NCBI GenBank assembly: GCA_944324265.1
Contig: CALUVS010000014.1
Location: 1 to 46,876, forward strand
From: an uncultured Traorella sp.
GTDB taxonomy: Bacteria; Bacillota_I; Bacilli_A; Erysipelotrichales; Erysipelotrichaceae
Reading direction: 5' to 3'
DNA: 46,876 bases
Shown one piece after another: positions 8,033 to 16,604 of this stretch (positions are counted from its first letter, which is position 1; each line of letters starts with the position of its first letter). The position numbers were made by a program, and so were the translations under genes. Under the pieces are notes generated by a model. It ran no database searches and was not told the DNA's origin. It worked only from the letters and a program-made list of their open reading frames with translations.

Positions 8033-9436
8033 ATGACTGATTTTTTTAAGATGATCTTTGATTATATCGGAATATTTTTTATTCTCTATCTGATTGGCTA
8101 TTCCAGCTTTTTATTCTTATCGGTAACTGTAGGTTCTTCAACATTGTATCAGGTCAAACGCCGCAATAAGCTGAAAAATGAACTGCATCAGGATTATTAT
8201 GTACCGGTTTCCATTGTTGTTCCGGCTTATAACGAAGAAGTAACCATTGAAGCCAGCATTCGTTCTTTGCTTGCTTTGGAATATAAGCTTTATGAAATTA
8301 TTATCGTGGATGATGGATCCAGTGATAATACTTCTGCTGTATTGCAGAATGCTTTCCATATGCAGAAGGTTTCTCGTCCTATTCAGCGAAGAATTGCCTG
8401 TCAGCAGGAAGAAGCCATCTATGAAACCTATGAATTCAAAGTACCGATCACACTGATCCGCAAAAAAAATGGCGGTAAAGCAGATGCTTTGAATATGGGA
8501 ATCAATGCTTCCAAATATCCGTATTTTATCTGTATGGATGCGGATTCAGTGCTGCAATATGATTCATTGGAAAAAATCGTTCGCCCGGTTTTAGAGGAAG
8601 GGAATGTAGTAGCCGTCGGCGGCGCTGTTCGTCCCTGCAATGGAACTGAGATACAAGATGGACATGTCATTTCCTATCATATGCCTAGTAAGATATTACC
8701 TTGCATGCAGGTATTGGAATATGATCGTTCCTTTTTAGCTTCCAGAATCTTATTTGATAAGTTTAACGGCAGTATCATAATTTCAGGGGCATTCGGTCTA
8801 TTTAAGAAAAGTGTCGTAATAGCTGCCGGCGGCTATGATTCATCGACCATGGGAGAAGACATGGAACTGGTTGTCAAGCTGCATGTGTTCTGCCGTGAAC
8901 ATAACATGGATTATCGTATTCGTTATGCGACAGATGCCATCTGCTGGACACAGGCTCCGGAAAGTTTAAGAGATTTGTGCAAACAAAGACGTAGATGGCA
9001 TATCGGCTTATTTCAAAGTATGACAAGACACCGAAGAATGCTGATGAATCCCAAATATGGACTTGTCGGATGTATTTCTTATTTATACTTTTTGATTTAT
9101 GAGCTCTTGTCTCCTTATATAGAAATATTTGGTATATTTACGATTGCTCTTGCTTTTGCAGTTGACTTGATCAATGTACCATTTATGATCTTATTTTTCT
9201 TGATTTATGTGCTTTATTCTTCAATATTATCGTTAACGGCATTTTTTGCCCGTATTCATACCATTGATTTGAAATTGACTCCGATGGATGTCATCAAAGC
9301 TGTAGGACTTTGTGCTTTGGAATTGTCCTGTCTGCGTTTTATTTTGGCTTGGGTGCGTGCAACTGCCTTATTTGGGTATAAGAAAAAGAAAAATGCTTGG
9401 GGAAAAATAGAAAGAAAACAAATAAAATTTCGATGA
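8033..9436 (+). CDS. Processive family 2 glycosyltransferase (BcsA/PgaC-like)
   Basis: This 467-residue membrane enzyme should polymerise and extrude the operon's polysaccharide from a UDP-sugar. Motifs in order: a membrane segment (9-31), V-P-A-Y-N-E-E (63-69), V-D-D-G-S (92-96), K-N-G-G-K-A-D-A-L-N (145-154), the metal-binding D-A-D (169-171), G-E-D (274-276) with the catalytic-base region, and Q-R-R-R-W (318-322), the mark of processive synthases such as cellulose, hyaluronan and PNAG synthases. Three or four C-terminal membrane segments follow. There is no PilZ domain after them, so allosteric c-di-GMP control, if present, must come through a partner. The insertion at residues 105-135 between the DDG and GGK motifs is longer than I would expect. 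Sugar specificity is unknown. Confidence 0.9.
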   Translation: MTDFFKMIFDYIGIFFILYLIGYSSFLFLSVTVGSSTLYQVKRRNKLKNELHQDYYVPVSIVVPAYNEEVTIEASIRSLLALEYKLYEIIIVDDGSSDNTSAVLQNAFHMQKVSRPIQRRIACQQEEAIYETYEFKVPITLIRKKNGGKADALNMGINASKYPYFICMDADSVLQYDSLEKIVRPVLEEGNVVAVGGAVRPCNGTEIQDGHVISYHMPSKILPCMQVLEYDRSFLASRILFDKFNGSIIISGAFGLFKKSVVIAAGGYDSSTMGEDMELVVKLHVFCREHNMDYRIRYATDAICWTQAPESLRDLCKQRRRWHIGLFQSMTRHRRMLMNPKYGLVGCISYLYFLIYELLSPYIEIFGIFTIALAFAVDLINVPFMILFFLIYVLYSSILSLTAFFARIHTIDLKLTPMDVIKAVGLCALELSCLRFILAWVRATALFGYKKKKNAWGKIERKQIKFR

Positions 9437-9450
9437 TCTGGGAGGTATTT

Positions 9451-9936
9451 ATGAAAAAAGAAGATTTAAAATCCGGTTTGTTTGGTTATAAGAAAGCTAG
9501 TGTATTTCGTTATATTGCAGAAATTGAACAAGAATATTCTGAAAAAATCAATGAAAAAGAAATATTAGCTAAGAAAGCAGAAGAACAATATTTGATGCAG
9601 TATGCTGCTTTGGAAAAGGAACTGCAGGAAGCGCAGAATCAAATTGAAAATATGAAGCAGATGCTGGAAATGAAAGAAAAAGAGGCTGAGCAGGAAAAAA
9701 GAAATGCGGATATATTCAGAAAGAAATATGATGAAAAAGCAAAGGAAGCAGAACAAAAGCAAGCTAAGATTGAACGTATTGCTTCTGGTATGCAGGATTT
9801 GTTGAATGAAATTACGGATCGCTCTGCTCAGATTGATCTGCAGCCGGTTAAAACAGGATCAGAAGAGAATCGTGATTCCAAGGAAGAGAACAATCGAAAT
9901 ATGTCCATGTTTCAGCGCCGTGCTAATCAAGCCTAG
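9451..9936 (+). CDS. Coiled-coil protein, DivIVA-like N-terminus
   Basis: The start is ATG 9451 after GGGAGG; an upstream in-frame ATG inside the glycosyltransferase gene has no ribosome site. The 161-residue product has no membrane segment. Residues 8-30 (G-L-F-G-Y-K-K-A-S-V-F-R-Y-I) resemble the G-Y-x-x-x-x-V motif by which DivIVA/GpsB-type proteins recognise membranes, followed by about 100 residues of Glu/Lys/Gln-rich coiled coil and a short polar tail. Such proteins usually cluster at poles or septa and recruit partners, so it may place the synthase complex. It is in the same operon, 14 bases after the glycosyltransferase. The family assignment rests on a short motif and on coiled-coil character. 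Confidence 0.65.
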   Translation: MKKEDLKSGLFGYKKASVFRYIAEIEQEYSEKINEKEILAKKAEEQYLMQYAALEKELQEAQNQIENMKQMLEMKEKEAEQEKRNADIFRKKYDEKAKEAEQKQAKIERIASGMQDLLNEITDRSAQIDLQPVKTGSEENRDSKEENNRNMSMFQRRANQA

Positions 9937-9947
9937 AGGAAAAGAAT

Positions 9948-11774
9948 GTGGAAGATAAAGTAATTATATATGTGGCAGGCAATCCGGATGCTTATCCATT
10001 GGAATATTATGATGAACAGACGGAGTCTTATGCTGGGGTGATTCCTGAACTATTGAATGAATTTTCTGCAGAAAGCCGATATGAGATCATCTATTATCAG
10101 CCAAGCAGTACGGATCAGCGAGAGGATCTGGCCAAAAACAATCAAGTCGATGTTTTATCCGGTTATATGCTGGGGGATCGGCTGCCGGAGCACAGTGATG
10201 TCATACAGCTGTTTTCTGCAGTTCACGATGCTCAGGAAATTTCCTATTTTCTTTGCTTTACAGAAGCAGCTCCAACGGATTTTCAGCGGGATCTGACTGC
10301 TTTTATGGAAAATATCTCACAGGAAAGAATCAGCGGTATTTTGATGGATACAGCATTGCTTCCTCAAGATAATACACCTTTGTATTATACGATCGGTGCG
10401 TTGGTGCTGAGTATTGCACTGCTTGTCACAGTATCTGCAGTTATCATAAGAAAATATAAGCAGAAATTAGCTCTGGCACAAAGAAATTTAGAGGCTGATG
10501 ATGTCACGGGATTAGGAAATTTTGATTATTTGGAACGATATTATCATCAATTGGTCAATGATAAAACACGTATTCTTTATGAAATGGTTTATTTTCATGT
10601 AGATACAGATTACTTGCTTCGCATCAGCAGCAGTGAAGAGACCAATGACTTTCTGCGCCATTGTGCTTTGATCTTGCAGGAGCATACTTCTGATAATGAT
10701 GTTTTGGCTAAAGTATCGGATCAAGGATTTGCCTTGCTTCGCATGTCCAGCAATATTCAGAAATATGAAGATTGGCTTCAGCCAATTTTTGATCAGATTC
10801 ATGAATATCCTCAGAAATACAATAAGTCTTTTGATGTGAAATTGACTGCAGGTATTTATCCATTAAAAAAAGAAGACCGTGATCTCAACAGTATTATTTT
10901 TGATGCTTCTTTGGGAGCTGAATTAGCTGAAAGAGAAGAAAAAGACTTCATGATTTGTTCAGAACATGTACTCAATAAGCTTTCTGAAGATAAAATATTG
11001 CAGGCAAGTATTGAACAAGCCTTTGCCAAACATGAGTTTGAATTATATATTCAATTTTATGTCGATGCGGATTCCTATGAAGTGGTGGGCGGTGAAGCTT
11101 TATCACGCTGGAATCATCCGCAAAAAGGAATCTTGCTTCCAAATGTATTTGTTCCGATGATGGAAAAAGAGAAAATGATCAGCCGTCTGGACTATTATTG
11201 CTTAAATGAAGTCTGTGCCTTTTTAGAGAACTTAGTGAATCATGGCATTGAGACATTCTTTATGTCCTGTAACTTTTCTCGTGATACCTTTTCATCTGCA
11301 GATTTTGTTGCTCAGTGCAAAAAGATCATTGATGCTTATCAATTTCCAAGAGAATTATTGATCATGGAAATTACGGAGAGTGTAACAGTCAAGAATCTTG
11401 CTTTGATTCAACAGAATATTTTAGAATTAAAAGAATATGGTGTGCGCATTGCTTTGGATGATTTTGGAGAAGGCTTTACCTCTTTTTATGATCTGCAGAA
11501 ATATCCGCTGGATGGAATTAAATTAGATAAGTCATTGGTGGATAATGCTACTACTCAAAATGGACGAATCATTTTAAAAGCAATGATTCAGGTGGGGCAT
11601 GAATTGGGAATGACTATTTTAGCTGAAGGAGTTGAAACTGATGAACAGGTGAATGCTTTGCAGTCAATGCATTGTGATGTTATCCAAGGATTCCGTTTTC
11701 ATTACCCTTTGCCTGTTTGGAAAGCTAAGCAGCAACTCATTCATGCAGATATTCGCTTGAAAACAGGAAATTAA
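9948..11774 (+). CDS. c-di-GMP phosphodiesterase (EAL) with degenerate GGDEF and truncated solute-binding domain
   Basis: From GTG 9948 (AGAGGA site) this 608-residue protein has a periplasmic-binding-protein-like stretch (about 5-140; Y-A-G-V-I-P-E-L-L-N), one membrane segment (about 147-168), a GGDEF relic in which the signature is replaced by S-D-Q-G-F (257-261), and an EAL domain. The EAL motifs are intact: G-E-A-L-S-R-W (382-388), S-C-N-F-S, M-E-I-T-E-S, L-D-D-F-G-E-G-F, K-L-D-K-S and A-E-G-V-E-T. It should hydrolyse c-di-GMP to pGpG. The sensor domain is half the usual size and has no signal peptide; an in-frame stop at 9924 rules out a longer N-terminus. It closes the polysaccharide operon and presumably lowers c-di-GMP locally. 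Confidence 0.88.
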   Translation: MEDKVIIYVAGNPDAYPLEYYDEQTESYAGVIPELLNEFSAESRYEIIYYQPSSTDQREDLAKNNQVDVLSGYMLGDRLPEHSDVIQLFSAVHDAQEISYFLCFTEAAPTDFQRDLTAFMENISQERISGILMDTALLPQDNTPLYYTIGALVLSIALLVTVSAVIIRKYKQKLALAQRNLEADDVTGLGNFDYLERYYHQLVNDKTRILYEMVYFHVDTDYLLRISSSEETNDFLRHCALILQEHTSDNDVLAKVSDQGFALLRMSSNIQKYEDWLQPIFDQIHEYPQKYNKSFDVKLTAGIYPLKKEDRDLNSIIFDASLGAELAEREEKDFMICSEHVLNKLSEDKILQASIEQAFAKHEFELYIQFYVDADSYEVVGGEALSRWNHPQKGILLPNVFVPMMEKEKMISRLDYYCLNEVCAFLENLVNHGIETFFMSCNFSRDTFSSADFVAQCKKIIDAYQFPRELLIMEITESVTVKNLALIQQNILELKEYGVRIALDDFGEGFTSFYDLQKYPLDGIKLDKSLVDNATTQNGRIILKAMIQVGHELGMTILAEGVETDEQVNALQSMHCDVIQGFRFHYPLPVWKAKQQLIHADIRLKTGN

Positions 11775-11799
11775 CTGCTTTGAAAGAGCAGTTTTTTTT
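11774..11799 (+). terminator. Terminator of the polysaccharide operon
   Basis: ACTGCT (11774-11779) pairs with AGCAGT (11787-11792) and is followed by eight T residues. It overlaps the stop codon of the EAL gene and ends the first operon. Confidence 0.85.
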
Positions 11800-11806
11800 C
11801 TTTATC

Positions 11807-11848
11807 AGGAGAATACTTGCAATCAGTTCTTGATTTTGATAAACTTTT
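11807..11848 (+). promoter_or_regulatory. Promoter of the second c-di-GMP operon, matching the one at 234
   Basis: AGGAGAATACTTG, 18 bases, then GATAAACTTTT repeats the block at 234-275 with one change in 24 fixed positions. It contains TTGCAA (11817-11822), a 17-base spacer and TAAACT (11840-11845). The leader from about 11852 to 12030 has a partly symmetrical stretch, AACAGTATACTGTACTGTTT, near 11955-11974 but no riboswitch that I recognise. Confidence 0.6.
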
Positions 11849-12030
11849 TTAGAATAGTCAATCCATCTTTATTCAACATGTGTTATGATGAAGATGAATA
11901 AGACCGATAACCCTTACAGATAAAATCGTGATATACTTTTATTTGTGCTTAAAAACAGTATACTGTACTGTTTAGTTATTTTAATCATCAGTCAAATCTT
12001 GAATGTTGTATTGATTGAGGAGGGTATTGC

Positions 12031-14205
12031 ATGCATGGTGAAAATAAAAGGGGTAAAATATTTATTGCAGTTATTGCAGCACTGCTGATGACTATTGCAG
12101 CTGGCTTTTTTTACAATACTTCATTGTTTGAGAACATGCTGAATCAGATTGTTGAGCGCTATGTGCTGGAGGCCAATCATCAGTTAGCTGTGCAGGTATC
12201 TTATCAATTAAGATCCGGAGAAGAATTTGTCAAGGATCTTGCGGATTCATTGAGCCGGATGCCGCAGCATCTTGTTACAGAAGAATTTCTTGAAAGAAAA
12301 ACAGAGGCATTGGCTTTGAAGGGAATCTACATTGTTTCTTCTGATGGAGAAGTATTTCCAAAATTGCCTGAAGATGAGAATAAATTAACACAGTGGCTGG
12401 AAAGAAATCCGCAGATTTTTGATGAATACATGGTTTCCTATGAAAGAAAACCGGGACTGATTGTGTTCACTGCTCCTTTTACGCGTGAAGGAGAACAGAT
12501 GATTGTACTCGGAGCTCAAAATTATGAAAATCTGCAGTCACTTGTGGGTATGACAGATTATCAGGAACAAGGCTTAAGTCTATTATTCGATAGCGAAACA
12601 AATGAAGTACTGATGAGCGGTGAAGACGGTGCCATTGAGGTCGATGAATCTATGACTGCTTCGTGGATTCAGTCTTGGCATGATCAAATTACCCAGCCGC
12701 ATATTCATACAGAAAATATTGCAGGCATTGGAGAAGTTTATGTAGCTATTTGTAAAGTCGAATCTACTTCTTGGGTTCAGATGGCCATCATCTCTTCTGA
12801 ATTTTTAACGTCAAAAATACGTCCATATATGAATATATATGGTGTTTTGGCCATTCTTGTGCTTCTTGTTTTTGCACTGCTGATGTGGCGGCTTGTCAGC
12901 GAAAATAAGAAAAAAGAAATTATGTTCTCTACAGATCCTCTGACAGGCGGATATAATCGTCTTGGCTTTATTCAGGCCGCACATTCATTGGTCGATAATC
13001 GAAATTATTCTTTCTATGTGATTGTATATATCAATGTTGTTAATTTTAAATTGATCAATGAGAAATGGAGTGAAGAAGAAGGAAACAGAGTGCTTCAATT
13101 CATTTATCAGGTATTGAATCAGCATTTAAAAGAAAATGAACTGGTCTGCCGGTCAGGGATGGATCGTTATTTTCTGCTGTTAAAAGATAAAGAAGATCAG
13201 AATATTGCCATGCGCATTCAAACGATGATACAAAGCATACATGAACGTATTCAGCAATTATCCAGCTACGCCATGGATTTTTATATTGGTGCTTGCCGAA
13301 TTGAGGATGTTCACGCTTTTTCATCTGCCATTAATAAAGCAATTTTTGCCAGTCAAAGAGGAATAAATCATAATAAATGCATTTTCTACGACAAAGATAT
13401 TACCGAAGAATACAACCGAGAAAAGCTATTGAATGATCTTTTTGAGGAATCAATCCAAAATCGTGATTTTCAAGTTTATCTGCAGCCAAAAGTTTCTATC
13501 GGGCAGAATAAAGATTTTCAGGCTGAAGCCTTGATCAGATGGATTCATCCGGCTGAAGGAATAATTTATCCTTCCGAATTTATTCCTCTGTTTGAAAAAA
13601 ACGGCAAGATCGGACAATTGGATCTCTATGTGTTTGAGGAAGTTTGCCGATTGGAGAGCCAATGGATCAAGGAAAAGAAAGAACCGATTGCTATATCTGT
13701 GAATATATCACGATTTCATCTGCGCAATTCAGGAGTAGATATTTGGAAAAACTATCAGAAAATCAAACAGAAATATCATATTCCGGATGGCTTGATTGAA
13801 TTGGAAATGACCGAAACAATCATGCTGGAAAAAAATCAATTATCATTTGTGAAACAAGTGTTGGACGGCTTTCATTCCAGCGGCTTTCAAGTGGCCTTGG
13901 ATGATTTTGGCTTTGCCTATTCCTCATTGGCTTTACTGAAAGATTTTGAAGTAGATACGATGAAGCTTGATCGTGAGTTCTTTGTCAATGAAAATGAGAA
14001 ATCAAGAAAAATTGTTGCCAGCCTCATACAGCTAGCACATCATTTGGGCATGCATGTTGTTGCCGAGGGGATTGAAGAAGAAAGTCAAGTAGCGATGCTG
14101 CAGGAAATGGGCTGTGATTATATTCAGGGCTTTGTCTTTGCAAAACCAATGCCGATTGATGAATTTGAAAAATGGGGGGAAATGTATGAAGAAAACCAGT
14201 ATTAA
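12031..14205 (+). CDS. Membrane c-di-GMP phosphodiesterase: sensor, degenerate GGDEF, EAL
   Basis: This 724-residue protein has membrane segments at about 9-29 and 268-288 enclosing an extracellular Cache-like sensor with no recognised ligand. The cytoplasmic half starts with D-P-L-T-G-G-Y-N-R, but the cyclase signature is replaced by S-G-M-D-R-Y-F (375-381), so cyclase activity should be lost. The EAL domain is complete: A-E-A-L-I-R-W (498-504), V-N-I-S, M-T-E-T, L-D-D-F-G, K-L-D-R-E and A-E-G-I-E-E. It should degrade c-di-GMP; the dead GGDEF may bind GTP and regulate it, as in other tandem proteins. AGGAGGG precedes the start. The next gene, an active-looking cyclase, overlaps its last 20 bases, coupling synthesis of opposing enzymes. 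Confidence 0.9.
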   Translation: MHGENKRGKIFIAVIAALLMTIAAGFFYNTSLFENMLNQIVERYVLEANHQLAVQVSYQLRSGEEFVKDLADSLSRMPQHLVTEEFLERKTEALALKGIYIVSSDGEVFPKLPEDENKLTQWLERNPQIFDEYMVSYERKPGLIVFTAPFTREGEQMIVLGAQNYENLQSLVGMTDYQEQGLSLLFDSETNEVLMSGEDGAIEVDESMTASWIQSWHDQITQPHIHTENIAGIGEVYVAICKVESTSWVQMAIISSEFLTSKIRPYMNIYGVLAILVLLVFALLMWRLVSENKKKEIMFSTDPLTGGYNRLGFIQAAHSLVDNRNYSFYVIVYINVVNFKLINEKWSEEEGNRVLQFIYQVLNQHLKENELVCRSGMDRYFLLLKDKEDQNIAMRIQTMIQSIHERIQQLSSYAMDFYIGACRIEDVHAFSSAINKAIFASQRGINHNKCIFYDKDITEEYNREKLLNDLFEESIQNRDFQVYLQPKVSIGQNKDFQAEALIRWIHPAEGIIYPSEFIPLFEKNGKIGQLDLYVFEEVCRLESQWIKEKKEPIAISVNISRFHLRNSGVDIWKNYQKIKQKYHIPDGLIELEMTETIMLEKNQLSFVKQVLDGFHSSGFQVALDDFGFAYSSLALLKDFEVDTMKLDREFFVNENEKSRKIVASLIQLAHHLGMHVVAEGIEEESQVAMLQEMGCDYIQGFVFAKPMPIDEFEKWGEMYEENQY

Positions 14206-16093
14206 AAAATCCTTGCCTCGTTTAACAAAGATCATGATGCTGATTTTGATTTTATTGATCTTACCTGCTGATTTATGGCTGCAGCTGACTCTTCAGCATC
14301 ATAATCAGATGGAAAGTTCCATGGAATTGTTCGGACAGGTAGAACAACTGATTGAAAGCAATACGGAAATTCTTCAGCATGAAGAAGAAGAATTTAAGGA
14401 TATGTGCATTCGTGCAGCAGAAATGGCTGCCTATATTATCCGGCAGGATGTCACTGCCTTAGAAGATATGGACAAAATGAAAGAAATGGCAGAAAAGCTG
14501 AATGTCGAGGAGATTCACTTTTTTACACCGCAAGGAGAAATTGTTGCAGGAACAGATCCGGAATATTATGGCTATACTCTTTATTCCGGTGAACAGATGG
14601 ATTTCTTTTTGCCGATGCTGGAAGATCGGTCACTGAAGCTTTGTCAGGAAATTACAGCGAATACACCAGAAGGAAAACCAATGCAGTATGCAGCAGTTTG
14701 GATGGAAGATGGCAGCGGAATTGTACAGATCGGTATGAGTCCAGAGCATCATCTTCAGATGGTGAATCATAATCGTCTGCAGGCCATCTTTTCAGAAATT
14801 CCTTATGACTTACGAGGTTATCTGCATATTGTCGATGCTTCTGATAATACAGTTGTTGCTTCCAGCGATCAGCAAATGGTCGGTACAGATATGAGTGAGT
14901 TGATCAATGAAATGACTTGGGAAGAAGACTCTGTATTTTTCCATTCTTATATTGATGGTGAGAAGTTTTGTGTTTATGCAAAACTATATGATGAATACAT
15001 ATTGATTCGCAGTTATATTTCTTTCTATCCTACGATGACAGGTGTTATTTCTGCGGTTTTGGTTTTTATCTATATGATTGTGGCAACGATTGTTGTAATC
15101 AGCATCATCGGCTGGTATATTAAGAAAAGAATTTCCAATAATCTAGATCAGATTGTCAACGATCTGAAAAAGATTGAAGAAGGAGATCTGGAAAATATTA
15201 AACTTCATACGAATATTGCAGAATTTGATGAATTGATTTTCTATATCAATCAGTTATTAAAGAGTATTCGATTAAATTGGTTTAAAATGATTAATTTTGT
15301 CAATGTAGGTAATATCCCTGTCGGTATTTTTGAGTTCAACCAATTTTATAAAAAGATGTTCCATAATGAACGTTTGCTTGAAATTTTAGGTATCGATAAA
15401 AATGGATTTGATGATACAGAACTTCTGAAAATCGTTCGTCATAAAATACATGAAGCAGAAACTTCCTTGATCAATAAGGATGAGAAAATCTATCGTTATC
15501 AAAAAAAGAATCAATCAGTTTATTTGCGCATTGAAAAGCATACAGATGAACAGAGCATTACTTATTACATTACAGATGTTTCTGTATGGTGGACTGAATT
15601 AAATATGCTGAAGGAAAAAAGTTATACTGACAGTTTGACAAAATTGTACAATCGCCGCGGTTTCAAAAATATCATGAATGAATTGTTTGAACAGTCTGAA
15701 AATATCGGCATGGGAGTTATGATTGTTGTAGATGCCGATGGATTAAAGAAGGTCAATGATATTTATGGTCATCGCGCCGGTGATCGATATTTGAAGCGCA
15801 TTGCAGAGTTTATCAAGTCTTCTGTAGGTGAAAAAGCAGTTTGTGCACGTTTCGGAGGCGATGAATTCGTTATGTTTGTATATGGTTTTGATTCAGAAAC
15901 AGAAATTGAACAAATGATCAATCAACTGAAAAAACATCGTGGTATAGTTTTTATCAGTGATGAGGAACAGACGATTACTATTGAATATTCCATTGGTACA
16001 GCTCTATATCCGAAAGAAGGCAATAATTATCATATACTGATGAACATCGCTGATAAAAAAATGTATCAGGAAAAATTAGACAGAAAGCGATAA
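14186..16093 (+). CDS. Membrane diguanylate cyclase (sensor, HAMP-like, PAS-like, GGDEF)
   Basis: The start is ATG 14186 after GGGGGGA; the longer open frame from 14114 lies inside the previous gene. The 635-residue protein has membrane segments at about 15-35 and 286-309 around an extracellular sensor of about 250 residues, a HAMP-like linker (310-360), a PAS-like region (368-470) and a GGDEF domain (478-635) with D-S-L-T-K-L-Y-N-R-R and an intact R-F-G-G-D-E-F (555-561). It should make c-di-GMP from two GTP. The inhibitory I-site, RxxD in front of the signature, reads G-E-K-A (548-551), so feedback inhibition through that site is not expected. It is the only intact GGDEF in the window. Confidence 0.9.
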   Translation: MKKTSIKKSLPRLTKIMMLILILLILPADLWLQLTLQHHNQMESSMELFGQVEQLIESNTEILQHEEEEFKDMCIRAAEMAAYIIRQDVTALEDMDKMKEMAEKLNVEEIHFFTPQGEIVAGTDPEYYGYTLYSGEQMDFFLPMLEDRSLKLCQEITANTPEGKPMQYAAVWMEDGSGIVQIGMSPEHHLQMVNHNRLQAIFSEIPYDLRGYLHIVDASDNTVVASSDQQMVGTDMSELINEMTWEEDSVFFHSYIDGEKFCVYAKLYDEYILIRSYISFYPTMTGVISAVLVFIYMIVATIVVISIIGWYIKKRISNNLDQIVNDLKKIEEGDLENIKLHTNIAEFDELIFYINQLLKSIRLNWFKMINFVNVGNIPVGIFEFNQFYKKMFHNERLLEILGIDKNGFDDTELLKIVRHKIHEAETSLINKDEKIYRYQKKNQSVYLRIEKHTDEQSITYYITDVSVWWTELNMLKEKSYTDSLTKLYNRRGFKNIMNELFEQSENIGMGVMIVVDADGLKKVNDIYGHRAGDRYLKRIAEFIKSSVGEKAVCARFGGDEFVMFVYGFDSETEIEQMINQLKKHRGIVFISDEEQTITIEYSIGTALYPKEGNNYHILMNIADKKMYQEKLDRKR

Positions 16094-16141
16094 AAGTATA
16101 AGATTTCTTTTTGCATCCATTCTAAAAGAAAGAGGTGCATA

Positions 16142-16573
16142 ATGGAACAAGATACAGTTTATTTGCTTCAGGAATGTGATGCGGGTATTCAGATGGGAAT
16201 ATCTTCTATGGAGGAAGTCCATGCATTTATTCACAATGATTCTTTCCGCGAATGTTTGAAAAAAAGTCTTCAGAGTCATCAGCATTTGAAAAACAGAGTA
16301 GAGGAAATGCTGAGGGAATATCATGAAGACGGAAAAGAAATCAATCCGCTGGTTCAAGGAATGTCCCAGCTGAAAACACAGATGAAATTGGTGCTGGATG
16401 AATCAGATGCTATGATTGCAGATATGATTTGGGATGGTATATATATGGGCATTCAATCACTGATTCGTTATTTGAATCAATATCGCTTGGCCAGTGAAAA
16501 GGCAAAGGATTTGGTGAAGGAATTAATTGTCCTGGAAGAAAAATTGGCATATGATATACGTCCTTATCTATAA
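16142..16573 (+). CDS. Small all-helical protein of unknown function
   Basis: This 143-residue soluble protein is rich in Glu, Lys, Gln and Met and appears to be four long amphipathic helices, like a four-helix bundle (DUF2383/ferritin-like in outline). I see no clear metal-ligand pattern of the E-x-x-H type. It follows the diguanylate cyclase by 48 bases with its own AAAGAGGTG site, and a terminator follows, so it is most likely the last gene of the c-di-GMP operon. It could be a general stress or cell-surface accessory protein. I do not recognise the family. Confidence 0.75.
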   Translation: MEQDTVYLLQECDAGIQMGISSMEEVHAFIHNDSFRECLKKSLQSHQHLKNRVEEMLREYHEDGKEINPLVQGMSQLKTQMKLVLDESDAMIADMIWDGIYMGIQSLIRYLNQYRLASEKAKDLVKELIVLEEKLAYDIRPYL

Positions 16574-16575
16574 AG

Positions 16576-16604
16576 AAAAGCATGCTTGCTAGGCATGCTT
16601 TTTT
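16576..16604. terminator. Bidirectional terminator with a stop codon in its loop
   Basis: AAAAGCATGC (16576-16585) pairs perfectly with GCATGCTTTT (16593-16602); T-runs lie on both sides. It ends the c-di-GMP operon rightward and the MATE gene leftward. The minus-strand stop codon of the MATE gene (16589-16591) lies in the 7-base loop. Confidence 0.8.
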
